Assembly: GCF_000317575.1 (NCBI RefSeq)
Contig: NC_019749.1
Location: 1 to 64,000, forward strand
Direction of reading: 5' to 3'
Origin: Stanieria cyanosphaera PCC 7437
GTDB taxonomy: Bacteria > Cyanobacteriota > Cyanobacteriia > Cyanobacteriales > Xenococcaceae
Length of the DNA stretch: 64,000 bases
The position numbers were made by a program, and so were the translations under genes. The notes below the pieces were generated by a model, which saw nothing but the letters and a program-made list of their open reading frames with translations, was not told where the DNA came from and did not search any database. Below are positions 43,761 through 52,154 of this stretch, one piece after another; position 1 is the first letter of the stretch; each line of letters begins with the position of its first letter.

Positions 43761-44333
43761 ATGCTTACTCCTCAATATCTCAACAGTTTTCGACTCTTAT
43801 CTATCTTATTAATCTTATTTACTAATACTCCTGTCTTTGCTCTCCCAAAGCCCACAGAATTACTCGATCGCAACAGCCAAGTTGTCGCTCAACTGGCTAC
43901 CAGTCAATGGCAAAGATTTAATTTAGATTCTAATTCTAGCATTATGATGCCTGGATATTCTCTAACTACCACAGATGGAGTTGAAGGAGTTCATAACAGT
44001 GTTCGATATTTTGCTTATTCTGAAAGTTTGGGTACAGAAGTTATCCAAAAGTGCGCCGTATATAACTGCGAAATGGTTTTGGGTTTAATGATTAATGAGG
44101 TAATCGAAGAGAAAAATTTAACCCTAGAAGATAGCAAACCAATTCAAGTTAATTCCCAACAGTATCCAGCTAACGGCATCGAGTTTATTGCTAGAGATAA
44201 TGCCAGCAACGGACGTATGAAAGGCAGAATTTATTTAGTCGGAGATCGCCTGTATATCTTGGGTGCGGGAACTAATAATGATTATTTTGATAACGAAACT
44301 TCTATCTTCTTAGATTCATTATCTCTCATTTAA
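43761..44333 (+). CDS. Exported hypothetical protein, 190 aa
   Basis: A signal peptide (LLSILLILFTNTPVFA) precedes a compact domain (TSQWQRFNLDSNSSIMMPGYS, then RYFAYSESLGT and KGRIYLVGDRLYILGAG) ending in FLDSLSLI. The pattern resembles a periplasmic single-domain beta protein with two cysteines (KCAVYNCE). No named family. It leads the run of exported proteins and signalling genes that ends at 49.9 kb. Confidence 0.5.
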   Translation: MLTPQYLNSFRLLSILLILFTNTPVFALPKPTELLDRNSQVVAQLATSQWQRFNLDSNSSIMMPGYSLTTTDGVEGVHNSVRYFAYSESLGTEVIQKCAVYNCEMVLGLMINEVIEEKNLTLEDSKPIQVNSQQYPANGIEFIARDNASNGRMKGRIYLVGDRLYILGAGTNNDYFDNETSIFLDSLSLI

Positions 44334-44362
44334 TTTGTTGCTAAAAAATTAAATAATTATCA

Positions 44363-44743
44363 ATGATTGACTTACAAAATTCCTATCAACTTCTCGGTGT
44401 CAAACCTAGCAATACTTGGGCAGAAATCAAAAAAGTTTATCGTAAACTTGTCAAACAATATCATCCAGATCGTTTCTTAAATAATTCTGCCAAACAAACA
44501 GCAGAATCAAAATTCAAACAAATCAATCTCGCTTACGAATATCTCGAACAACATCATAACTCTATCGGTAAAAATACTTTTCGCAGTCGAGTTAATAAAA
44601 CCAATCCTCAAGACTTATATGAAGCGGGGGCGAAACTAGCAGCAAACCAACAGTTTGAAGAGGCAATTTCCCAGTTCGATTTAGCAATAAAACTCGCTCC
44701 CGATTATCTACAGGCATATCAATATCGTGGCTTTTTATTATAA
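44363..44743 (+). CDS. DnaJ-domain protein, N-terminal part (interrupted by a stop codon)
   Basis: Residues 5-70 form a J-domain with the conserved HPD (VKQYHPDRF) and the KKVYRKL helix. After that comes a tetratricopeptide-like helix pair (AAKLAANQQFEEAISQFDLAIKLAPDYLQAYQYRG). The stop codon TAA at 44741-44743 is in frame with the following 220-aa frame, whose first residues (LGYAYRAKADFERV) continue the tetratricopeptide repeat. So this is one gene split by a point mutation, or a readthrough product. Confidence 0.8.
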   Translation: MIDLQNSYQLLGVKPSNTWAEIKKVYRKLVKQYHPDRFLNNSAKQTAESKFKQINLAYEYLEQHHNSIGKNTFRSRVNKTNPQDLYEAGAKLAANQQFEEAISQFDLAIKLAPDYLQAYQYRGFLL

Positions 44744-44746
44744 AAA

Positions 44747-45409
44747 TTGGGTTACGCCTATCGAGCTAAAGCCGATTTTGAGCGAGTACGACAATTACAA
44801 CAACCTGCTTCCCCACCAACACCAAAGACTTCTCCTACCTACGAACGAATTGAATTTACTAACGATATTTACAACAAACCCATGACGCAAAAATTAGACA
44901 TCAATTGGGATAAAACAACATCCGTTGCCCAAAAAAAGATTTGGCTTGCCGTAGTTCTCAGTTTCTTTACAGGTATTGCCAGTTATACCTATACCGCACG
45001 TTATCGTGCCTTATTGATTAGTCTTAGTATGGTTTTTGGTTTCGGTATGGTTATGGCAGTAGAAAATGAAGATTCAGATATCTCATCTGCTTGTGTCGGT
45101 ATCTTTCTCCTAACTTCCCTGGTAGATAACGCTACCGCCATTCACCACAGTCGCGAAAAGCTCAAAATCAAACAACATTTTGAATCGCAACAACACCAAA
45201 ACTACTACCATACCAATCCTCAAGCTTTAAGAGTTACCTTATTGCGGTTGATTAAAAACCGAGAGCAAAGCACCGTAGCCGATTTAGTAATTACCACGGG
45301 TGTCGATGCCGAGTTAGTTCGCAACCAACTTTTGGTACTACAACAACAGGATTTGATTACTGCTGAAAATCGCCTCGAAGATGGCGCAATGGTTTATCGC
45401 TTGGTTTAA
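44747..45409 (+). CDS. C-terminal part of the J-domain/TPR protein, membrane and winged-helix-like regions
   Basis: In the same frame as the preceding J-domain gene, one codon after its stop, this part continues the TPR helix, then has two hydrophobic segments (IWLAVVLSFFTGIASYTYTARY, ALLISLSMVFGFGMVMA) and a winged-helix-like end (VTLLRLIKNREQSTVADLVITTG, LLVLQQQDLITAENRLEDGAMVYRLV). The only possible initiator is a TTG; more likely the whole was one protein of about 350 residues with an interrupting TAA. Confidence 0.6.
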   Translation: MGYAYRAKADFERVRQLQQPASPPTPKTSPTYERIEFTNDIYNKPMTQKLDINWDKTTSVAQKKIWLAVVLSFFTGIASYTYTARYRALLISLSMVFGFGMVMAVENEDSDISSACVGIFLLTSLVDNATAIHHSREKLKIKQHFESQQHQNYYHTNPQALRVTLLRLIKNREQSTVADLVITTGVDAELVRNQLLVLQQQDLITAENRLEDGAMVYRLV

Positions 45410-45411
45410 TT

Positions 45412-45936
45412 ATGACTCGACATCACTCTTATCTAACGTCAGTAGGATGGACGATACTGTATCTAGTTTATATCTGGTGGTTCGGGACGAGAATTATTAT
45501 TCTCATCACTGGAGCGGTTATCATTCTACTCTTTAATTTTGATTCCCTCAAACAGTTGGTTAGAAGTTATTTATTGAAAGAGGGAAACGATTTACTCAAT
45601 ACTAGAAACTTCCAACATCGTTTTAAAGCCACTAAACGCCTTCTCAATCGATCCGACTGCCAAAATGCGATCGCCACAGTTTTAGAAACCCAAGAATTAG
45701 CCAGAGCGATCGCCCAATTACAACCTGCATCAATTCCCGAACTACTCGATACTTTACACGATGTTTTAAACGATGCGGAGAAAATCGCTCAAGCCAGTCA
45801 AGTTAAGCGACAAGTAAATAATTCCCAATCTGAATTAACTGCCAAGCAACATCTAGATAATTACCAACTACAACTCGAACGCAGACATCAACAATTACAG
45901 CAGATTTACCACCAAATTCAACTAGATCGCCTGTAA
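45412..45936 (+). CDS. Hypothetical membrane-associated coiled-coil protein, 174 aa
   Basis: The ATG lies two bases after the preceding stop (TAATTATG). Residues about 12-45 contain two hydrophobic stretches (VGWTILYLVYIWWFGTRIIILITGAVIILLF, quoted in two halves by position), and the rest is helical with Gln-rich coiled-coil character near the end (YQLQLERRHQQLQQIYHQIQ). No family recognised. It probably forms one operon with the J-domain gene. Confidence 0.5.
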   Translation: MTRHHSYLTSVGWTILYLVYIWWFGTRIIILITGAVIILLFNFDSLKQLVRSYLLKEGNDLLNTRNFQHRFKATKRLLNRSDCQNAIATVLETQELARAIAQLQPASIPELLDTLHDVLNDAEKIAQASQVKRQVNNSQSELTAKQHLDNYQLQLERRHQQLQQIYHQIQLDRL

Positions 45937-46076
45937 GATCATTTCGGTTTTTCGCTAAGCCACATTATTAATTCTTTTTAGCTCTTAGCCATTAGCTATT
46001 AGTTCCCGAACGCGATCTGTCTTAAGTAAAAGACAAAACCATATAATTTTTCTCTCTTTTCAACAAAACTAAAATC

Positions 46077-47831
46077 ATGTGGAAAAAAATTCCTTTCTTT
46101 TTCATAGTAGGAATCGCTTTGGCAATTTTATTTTTCAGCCATAAGGCGATCGTCGATTCCTTCGATAGTGCTTACAATAAACTACAACGAGATATTCTCC
46201 CCCAGATTACTTACCAGGAAGATTTTGTCACCGACGCGATCGCTCGTACCTATAGCGTCACTAGCATCCCAGAGAGATTGCCCGAACCCGAACAGTTTCC
46301 CCTCTACGGCGCAGACTCCAATCCCAATGAAAATGAGGTATATGTAGAAATTTGGTCGTCTTCGGAAAAAGCAAATCTGGAAAAAACCACTCAAGGATGG
46401 TTGGCAGAAACTGCCGAAGAATTTAACCAACAGCAAATACAAGTAGACGGTAAAACCGTTCGAGTGGGTATTAGAAATATTCCTTCGATTCTGGCATCCC
46501 AGATGATTACTGCGGGAAAAGGCAAGCCAGCAGGTTATACTCCTTCCAATAACTTTCCCCTTGCCATGTTAGAAAGCGAAGGAATTAAACCCATTGCCGT
46601 TGCCGATAGTCTCGTACCCAATACGGCGGGTTTGGTTCTTACCGATTCGGCTTATCGAGAGATTGCTGCTGAGGGAGAAGTTACGGAGCGTACAAGCCCC
46701 GCCCTCGACGGGCGGGGACAGCTCCTCACTTTCCCTACCGTCTTAAAAGCGATCGCATCGGGAAAACTAAAAGTCGGCTATCCCAATCCCTATAGTAGTG
46801 CCAGTGGCTTGAACCTACTCTACAGTATCTTTACTACTGCTGCGGAACATCCCCTAACTTCCGCCGATCTCGATTCCCAGCAAGTTAAATCCGTCTTCGA
46901 TCGCTTTCAGCAACAGGTTTACATTACTACTACTACCACTCTCGATTTACTGGAGATGTTTTTAGGGGATTCTAGTGAATTACAAGCATTTCCTTTAGAA
47001 TACCAAAACTATCTAGAACTGAAGCAAGTACCCGAATTTACCAATACTCAATTTATTCCCTTTGGCATCGTTCATAATAATCCCTTAGTTGGTTTTAGCT
47101 GGAATGATTCGCAAACTACAGCAGCCTTAGCTAAATTTGCCGATTTTGCCCAAACTTCTACCAGACAAGAACGAGCGAAAGAATTGGGTTTTATTGCCAC
47201 TCCAGAATACACCGCCAACCGACTCCAACCGACTCCTACTGGGGAATTGATTTACCGAGTTCAATCCTTTTGGAAGCAAAACAAAGACGGCGAACAGCCA
47301 GTATTTTTAATGGCAGTTGTCGATACTTCGGGTTCGATGGAAGGTGCGCCCTTACAGGCAGTCAAAGAAGGCTTGCAAATGGCAAGTCGCGAAGTCAATC
47401 GCGGTAATTACGTCGGGTTGATTACTTTTAGCGACACTCCCGTATATCGAGTCGAATTAGCTCCTTGGGATACCCTACAACAGCAAAAATTTCTCGCAGC
47501 TAGCGATCGCCTTTATGCCGATAACGGTACTGCCATGTACGACGGAATGATGTTGGGCTTACAAGAATTAATGGCACAAAAACAAACCCATCCCAACGGA
47601 CGCTTTTATCTATTGGTTCTCACCGATGGCAATACCAATCAAGGTTTTCAGTTTGCCGAAGTCGAAGACATTTTGAAATACGCTGGGGTTCGTTACTATC
47701 CCATCGCTTACGGAGATGTCAATCGTTCCGAACTCAACGAGATCGCGCTTTTAGGAGAATCTTTTGTCAAATCGGGTACTCCTCAAGATATTCAGTTACT
47801 ACTCAAAGATATTTTCCAAATCGGTATTTAG
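46077..47831 (+). CDS. Membrane-anchored substrate-binding-like and VWA-domain protein, 584 aa
   Basis: A single N-terminal helix (FFFIVGIALAILFFS) anchors the protein. Residues about 85-390 read like a periplasmic solute-binding protein, and the C-terminal 200 residues are a von Willebrand factor A domain with MIDAS motif DTSGSMEG near 414, and VLTDGNTN and GTAMYDG. Such proteins occur in surface or signalling complexes and may bind metal-dependent ligands. Family B palindromic element B3 is inserted in frame at residues 203-218 (ERTSPALDGRGQLL). Length and frame are otherwise normal. Confidence 0.78.
   Translation: MWKKIPFFFIVGIALAILFFSHKAIVDSFDSAYNKLQRDILPQITYQEDFVTDAIARTYSVTSIPERLPEPEQFPLYGADSNPNENEVYVEIWSSSEKANLEKTTQGWLAETAEEFNQQQIQVDGKTVRVGIRNIPSILASQMITAGKGKPAGYTPSNNFPLAMLESEGIKPIAVADSLVPNTAGLVLTDSAYREIAAEGEVTERTSPALDGRGQLLTFPTVLKAIASGKLKVGYPNPYSSASGLNLLYSIFTTAAEHPLTSADLDSQQVKSVFDRFQQQVYITTTTTLDLLEMFLGDSSELQAFPLEYQNYLELKQVPEFTNTQFIPFGIVHNNPLVGFSWNDSQTTAALAKFADFAQTSTRQERAKELGFIATPEYTANRLQPTPTGELIYRVQSFWKQNKDGEQPVFLMAVVDTSGSMEGAPLQAVKEGLQMASREVNRGNYVGLITFSDTPVYRVELAPWDTLQQQKFLAASDRLYADNGTAMYDGMMLGLQELMAQKQTHPNGRFYLLVLTDGNTNQGFQFAEVEDILKYAGVRYYPIAYGDVNRSELNEIALLGESFVKSGTPQDIQLLLKDIFQIGI
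46683..46729. repeat. Family B palindromic element, copy B3 (in-frame)
   Basis: A 47-bp element from ACGGAGCGTACAAGCCCC to AGCTCCTCAC, with a different inner stem (CCCCGCCC/GGGCGGGG) and outer GGAG/CTCC. It encodes TERTSPALDGRGQLLT, matching the TGRTSP...GQPLT pattern of B1 and B2. Compensating changes keep both stems paired. Confidence 0.85.
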
Positions 47832-47849
47832 TCTTTACCTCCAATAACC

Positions 47850-48215
47850 ATGAAACTCAATTCCTATCAAAAATTAGGACTCGGCTTTATCTGCTTGCTT
47901 AGCGCAGGTTACATCATTAACTCTCTATTACCACCACCTTCGATTGTCGTACTGATCGATACCAGTTATTGTCAGAACGAAAAATGGCAACAGGTAAGCC
48001 AAAGATACGAACAATTATACAATCGCGATCGCCGTCGGCAACTCAAAATAGAATCGGTAATTCTCGCCAACAGTCTCGGTACAGAAGAGATCGTACCGTC
48101 ACCTCCTCCCAGTGCGATCGCTAAATTAGCTACTTTTGGAACTTCAGCAGAAGAATTAGATCAAAAACTACAATTCAGCCAGATTCAGACCGAAATTCTG
48201 ACTTGTCCGCCCTAA
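47850..48215 (+). CDS. Hypothetical membrane-anchored protein, 121 aa
   Basis: One N-terminal hydrophobic segment (LGLGFICLLSAGYIINSLL) is followed by SIVVLIDTSYCQNEKWQQV, which has the D.S spacing of a truncated VWA-like strand, then a charged helix and two cysteines. It starts 18 bases after the VWA gene stop. It may be a degenerate VWA partner; no named family. Confidence 0.45.
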   Translation: MKLNSYQKLGLGFICLLSAGYIINSLLPPPSIVVLIDTSYCQNEKWQQVSQRYEQLYNRDRRRQLKIESVILANSLGTEEIVPSPPPSAIAKLATFGTSAEELDQKLQFSQIQTEILTCPP

Positions 48216-48372
48216 ATTTATAGCTAAGTAATGGCAATTTATTTCTTTTGATTTACTGCCATTTACCGCTTCAACTCTTTATTCCAATGCTATTTGTTTT
48301 TATTTTGGGCTTTTTTATCCTTTAAGCAATAAGCCAAGAAAGCTTATTTCAAACCACAACCAGGATAGGCTC

Positions 48373-48525
48373 ATGAACTGGAAAGCTATTTTTATCGGCA
48401 TAATTTGCGAGATTACTTTTAATTTATTAGGTATAGATGAACTAATCGATGTCGCTCAATATGTCGAAACAAAATCTCTCCAGTCTCCTGCAATCGCACT
48501 AATTACTACCAACCAAATAATTTAA
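48373..48525 (+). CDS. Small 50-aa protein of the exported-protein operon
   Basis: A frame starting MNWKAIFIGIICEITFNLLG ends at 48525, ten bases before the ATG of the next gene, with GGAGA in that gap. AGGATAGG lies about 7 bases ahead of its own ATG. One hydrophobic stretch at the N-terminus. Spacing and ribosome site support it as a real small gene; no family. Confidence 0.5.
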   Translation: MNWKAIFIGIICEITFNLLGIDELIDVAQYVETKSLQSPAIALITTNQII

Positions 48526-48535
48526 GGAGAAATCA

Positions 48536-48904
48536 ATGAACTTAAGATTATTGCCACTAATTATAAGTCTGCCCCTATTACCTTCAATTTTAATCGATCC
48601 CGCTAGCGCACAATGCGTTCAATCCCATACTGGAGTCCAACTCGATATTTCTAAAAACCATCATACCCGACAGAGTAACGAGGTCGAGATGAGTAGTAAT
48701 CCCTCTTGTTCTGGCAATACCAGTTCTAGCAGTAGTACTCAAACCAATCTTGGCGGTGAGGGAGCTACCCAAACTCAACGTGCCAGACATTCTCATAGTA
48801 GTTCTTCACCCAATCCCAGTGGTGTCAATGCACCCACGATTCAAAATAGTGTAGTCGTTCCCGTTCCCGTCGAAACTCCCGACACGTCAATCGATTTTCC
48901 CTAA
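48536..48904 (+). CDS. Exported Ser/Asn-rich hypothetical protein, 122 aa
   Basis: A signal peptide (LLPLIISLPLLPSILIDPASA, ending ASA-Q) precedes a Ser/Thr/Asn/His-rich mature part with two cysteines (SAQCVQS and NPSCSGN). GGAG lies seven bases before the start. No known family. Low-complexity composition resembles the neighbours at 25689 and 49482. Confidence 0.5.
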   Translation: MNLRLLPLIISLPLLPSILIDPASAQCVQSHTGVQLDISKNHHTRQSNEVEMSSNPSCSGNTSSSSSTQTNLGGEGATQTQRARHSHSSSSPNPSGVNAPTIQNSVVVPVPVETPDTSIDFP

Positions 48905-49008
48905 CTAACAGTTTTTGAATTTTTAGTAACAATAAAGTGGGTGTAATTTTAAAAATGAATAATTTAATTAAACTTGCCCACTTTGACTAAATTTACTCAG
49001 TTAAGATC

Positions 49009-49461
49009 GTGTTAAAAATAGCTCTAGTTTTGATTTTTAGTTGGTTACTATTTTCTTATTTAATTTCAACTTCTTTCGCACAGTCTGCCATATTCGCTTC
49101 CAATAATAATTTTCAAAAAAGTTTGATAAACCGCCAAACTTCCTATCAAGAAAATACAATTAGTTTGAGCAAACAAGAACTACAACAGCCTTTGTACTTA
49201 AAAATTAAAACGAGCGATACTACTATTTTATCTGGAAAAATATCATTCAAAAAACGTACTATCGTACCTTTGAAAAATAATCTTAATCTCGATTTATCTA
49301 CTTTGCTACTACCTGGAAAAAATGAGATCGAGCTAATTGGCAATTACACACCAATTAATAATTCAATTTCGATAGAAATCCAAGGAAAAACGACTAGTAT
49401 ATCTACTTCGACAGCAGGAAGTGGCATCTTACAACAAAAGCTAATTATCGATGTTTATTAA
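49009..49461 (+). CDS. Exported beta-rich hypothetical protein, 150 aa
   Basis: The frame begins with GTG and a signal peptide (LVLIFSWLLFSYLISTSFA), followed by a strand-rich region with alternating Ser/Thr (LYLKIKTSDTTILSGKISF, KNEIELIGNYTPINNSISI). This looks like an immunoglobulin-like or carboxypeptidase-regulatory-like beta domain. No cysteine. The GTG start has only a weak ribosome site, so the true start is uncertain. Confidence 0.5.
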   Translation: MLKIALVLIFSWLLFSYLISTSFAQSAIFASNNNFQKSLINRQTSYQENTISLSKQELQQPLYLKIKTSDTTILSGKISFKKRTIVPLKNNLNLDLSTLLLPGKNEIELIGNYTPINNSISIEIQGKTTSISTSTAGSGILQQKLIIDVY

Positions 49462-49481
49462 AAAAATAATTCTCATCTATT

Positions 49482-49907
49482 ATGCTCGCACGCTCTCGTT
49501 TCTTTTTATATTTTGCTACTCTATTTCTTTTTTCTTGTTACTCGCTCGAGCCTCTTTTGGCTCAATCTACCGAGCAGAGTACGACGAATAATTCTCAAGT
49601 TAGCGGGGATTCAAACAATGTCATTCAAATTCCCAATCAAAATAATGCTCAAAATCACAACAACAATGAAATCGATCTTTCTTATCTCGTTCCTTTAGTC
49701 GCTCCTCCCAATACGGAAAATGATTTTGGTTTTAATTTGTCTGTAGGGGTAGATAGCTCTCAAACTACTGTATATATGGGTATTGTTTTTCAACCTGGAA
49801 GAACCGAAACCCATCAAACTAGAATAAAACATTTGGAGCGACAGATTAAATTGTTAGAAATTCAAGCTCAAATTGCAGAAGCTAAACTTAAACTATTGCC
49901 AAAATAA
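49482..49907 (+). CDS. Exported protein with C-terminal coiled coil, 141 aa
   Basis: A signal peptide (FFLYFATLFLFSCYSLEPLLA) has a Cys in FSCYS that could be a lipobox, giving a lipoprotein. The central segment is Asn/Gln-rich, and the end is a coiled coil (HLERQIKLLEIQAQIAEAKLKLL). It is the last gene of the run before a good terminator. Confidence 0.5.
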   Translation: MLARSRFFLYFATLFLFSCYSLEPLLAQSTEQSTTNNSQVSGDSNNVIQIPNQNNAQNHNNNEIDLSYLVPLVAPPNTENDFGFNLSVGVDSSQTTVYMGIVFQPGRTETHQTRIKHLERQIKLLEIQAQIAEAKLKLLPK

Positions 49908-49930
49908 ATTAAATATTTTTTATTTAAGAA

Positions 49931-49970
49931 ATTCTCCATTACCGCCCTTGTATAGTAATGGAGAAATTTT
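49931..49970 (+). terminator. Rho-independent terminator after the exported-protein run
   Basis: ATTCTCCATTAC and GTAATGGAGAAAT pair with one bulge around a twelve-base loop, followed by TTTT. It closes the 43.7-49.9 kb gene run. Confidence 0.75.
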
Positions 49971-50070
49971 GGTCGGTAGGGGCTATAATCTTTATAAATC
50001 AATGGTTTTGGATTTATAAATAAAATACTGTCGCGATCGCTTATGATGATAATGAGTAAATTTTAGCTAG

Positions 50071-50106
50071 TGTCCCGCTTTAATCCTTTACTGGGACAGT
50101 TTTTTC
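50071..50106 (+). terminator. Terminator-like hairpin
   Basis: TGTCCC and GGGACA pair around a 17-base loop and are followed by GTTTTTTC. The GGGACAGT sequence recurs at 50169 and at 3489, so it may belong to an old element end rather than a terminator. Confidence 0.4.
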
Positions 50107-50181
50107 TGAAGCTCTTGCTATATATCTATTACAGACGCTGTTAACTACAATGTCCAATCATTAAAAGTGGGACAGTTGCTC

Positions 50182-50226
50182 TCAAAAAATCTCTTAGCGA
50201 CCAAAATTTCTCTTCTGCTAAACAAA
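50182..50226. repeat. 45-bp dispersed repeat, copy 2
   Basis: The second copy of the repeat at 3498-3542 (43 of 45 identical). It lies in a stretch with no intact gene, just ahead of the antitoxin-like remnant. Here another frame continues (AELNEAAAEIEAKSSNSEE then stop), hinting at the C-terminus of a lost gene. Confidence 0.6.
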
Positions 50227-50305
50227 GGCGGAATTGAATGAAGCAGCAGCAGAAATTGAAGCCAAGTCTTCAAATTCAGAAGAATAGGAAATAGGAGGTA
50301 GCAGT

Positions 50306-50497
50306 ATGATAGAAGTAAATCTTAGAGAAGCAAGCATTGGTAATGTTTTTGCCGATTTAAACATTCCAAAGCCATCGCTTAATCTGACTAAAGGTAATCT
50401 AGATAGCTTAAATTGCGATCGCCTGTTTAAGTTTTTAAATTTGCTGGGTTGCGATATTAAACAAACTAAATTTATTAAATCGACTACATTCCCATAG
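50306..50497 (+). pseudogene. HigA2-like antitoxin remnant lacking its HTH core
   Basis: AGGAGG lies about six bases before the ATG. The protein (63 aa) starts EASIGNVFADLNIP and contains LDSLNCDRLFKFLNLLGCDI, which are the two ends of HigA2/XRE-type antitoxins. The intervening helix-turn-helix (normally about 35-40 residues) is missing. So an internal deletion has removed the DNA-binding domain. It could still be translated. Confidence 0.6.
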
Positions 50498-51026
50498 AAT
50501 CGTGGTCTGAGACATCAATTTGATAGCGAATCAAATAGGTTTCAATATGCTGGTCTATCTCGAAATCATATTCAGGTAAATGAAGCAGGATAATCTGCTC
50601 CCAGAATTCAATCATCATTGGTTCGATTGCCTCAAAAGCAAAGCGAAGGGTAAATTCAACTAACTCCTGGGAGTTTACTTCCTCTCCAAACAACCGCGTC
50701 CTTAAATGGGCTGTTTGGCGGTAAATATCGAGGTTTTTAATAATATAGCCAGTTGATTTTCTCAGTACCTCTGGAAGACGAGGAAAAGCAATTTGGGATG
50801 AATAGCCGTGTATCAGTTCGATTGCCCGCAAGTCTTCCATTTCTGTTTCTGCTTCCACTTCTAGTATGTGTCCACGAATTATTAGTTCGGCAGCAGCAAT
50901 TGAATCTAAAAATGCCAATGGAATCAAAATCTCAGAATTACAATCCTCTAAAGTCACTTCCGCTACTGCTTTGCCTAGCTTTTTCATCCCAAAAAAAATT
51001 AAGTTTTGAGCAGCAGCAGCATTCAT
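50484..51026 (-). CDS. Hypothetical protein, 180 aa
   Basis: I recognise no family. The protein is mostly helical with an acidic composition (EVEAETEMEDLRAIELIHG, FEAIEPMMIEFWEQIILLHLPEYDFEID), no signal peptide and no membrane helix. It is divergent from the methyltransferase gene that begins 115 bases to its right. Its location next to a restriction-modification system suggests a control or conflict-related function, but nothing in the sequence shows it. Confidence 0.45.
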   Translation of the reverse strand: MNAAAAQNLIFFGMKKLGKAVAEVTLEDCNSEILIPLAFLDSIAAAELIIRGHILEVEAETEMEDLRAIELIHGYSSQIAFPRLPEVLRKSTGYIIKNLDIYRQTAHLRTRLFGEEVNSQELVEFTLRFAFEAIEPMMIEFWEQIILLHLPEYDFEIDQHIETYLIRYQIDVSDHDSMGM

Positions 51027-51140
51027 AGTTGTTTAAAAAATCAATTTTTTGGTATTATTGTACTAGTAAATTAAGACATTCTACCTTGTGCTTATCTTTA
51101 GAGATGATACCTTTAATTAGTGGACACCACATCTTAAACA

Positions 51141-52154
51141 ATGCCAGATAATACTGCTGCCAAACTGCCTCAAGCTAAGAAAAACGGTGCGACCCCGCGT
51201 CGGCGTAAGACGCAAACGGGGCGTTCAAGCTCTGGAACTTGTTTTCAGAGTCAGCCCCTTGGGAACGCGCACCAAGGCAAAAAAACATACAAGCACAACG
51301 TTCTCGCGCAACCATTCCTGAAATGGGCTGGCGGGAAACGGCAGCTTTTACCTGCCATTCAAGAGTATGTCCCTCACAAATTCACTCAATATTACGAACC
51401 TTTTGTTGGTGCGGGTGCGGTATTGTTCTCCCTACAGCCAAAAAAAAGCGTCATCAACGATACCAATGGAGAGCTTATCAATTGTTATCACGTAATTAAA
51501 GACAATCCTGAAGAGCTACTAGAATTGTGTCAACAACATCAGAAGAAAAACTCTAAAGAGCATTATTATTGGTTGCGAGAACAAGATCGCAAAAACGATT
51601 TTAAGGATAAAAGTGCTGTAGAGCGGGCTGCCAGAATCATTTATCTCAACAAAACTTGTTTTAATGGTTTATTTCGCGTCAACAGTAGTGGTCAATTCAA
51701 CGTGCCTTATGGCAACTACTCTAACCCTGTAATTGCCGACCCTGCGGTCATTAGGTCGGTCAGTGCCTATCTCAATCGAAGAGATGTCAAAATCATCGAA
51801 GGCGATTTTGCTAAGGCGGTAGCTACCGCAAAGAAAGGAGCTTTTATTTATTTCGATCCACCCTATCATCCAATTTCTGACACTTCATCTTTTACTGGTT
51901 ATAGTGTTAATGGGTTTGGAGAAGAAGAGCAGATTAGACTGAAAAAAGTCTGTGACAAATTAACCGAGCGTGGTTGTCAGGTACTAGTAAGCAATTCCTC
52001 TGCTACTTTTATCAAAGAACTTTATTCTGACCCTAAGTATGAGATTGTAGAGGTTAAAGCTTCTAGGGCGATTAACGCGGTGGCATCAAAACGGGGCAGA
52101 ATCAACGAACTGCTAATCCATAACAGATATGACCGCAAACCAGTCAAAGAATGA
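51141..52154 (+). CDS. DNA adenine methyltransferase (D12/Dam class)
   Basis: This 337-aa N6-adenine methyltransferase has the S-adenosylmethionine motif FLKWAGGKRQLLPAI near residues 58-72 and the catalytic DPPY (YFDPPYHP) near 239. Length without the N-terminal insertion is normal for the D12 class. It may methylate GATC, the HIP1 core, but specificity cannot be told by eye. Residues 16-45 come from nested palindromic elements (51186-51273). It overlaps the restriction-enzyme gene by 26 bases, so the two are coupled. Confidence 0.9.
   Translation: MPDNTAAKLPQAKKNGATPRRRKTQTGRSSSGTCFQSQPLGNAHQGKKTYKHNVLAQPFLKWAGGKRQLLPAIQEYVPHKFTQYYEPFVGAGAVLFSLQPKKSVINDTNGELINCYHVIKDNPEELLELCQQHQKKNSKEHYYWLREQDRKNDFKDKSAVERAARIIYLNKTCFNGLFRVNSSGQFNVPYGNYSNPVIADPAVIRSVSAYLNRRDVKIIEGDFAKAVATAKKGAFIYFDPPYHPISDTSSFTGYSVNGFGEEEQIRLKKVCDKLTERGCQVLVSNSSATFIKELYSDPKYEIVEVKASRAINAVASKRGRINELLIHNRYDRKPVKE
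51186..51273. repeat. Nested family C (outer) and family B (inner) palindromic elements
   Basis: The outer boundaries are GGTGCGACCC and GAACGCGCACC, the same as at 58148-58190, with a stem GCGTC/GACGC. Inside, at 51216-51262, sits a 47-bp family B element (ACGGGGCGTTCAAGC...CAGCCCCTTGG). All of it is in frame in the methyltransferase N-terminus. It shows that family B moved into family C after the latter had inserted. Confidence 0.8.
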
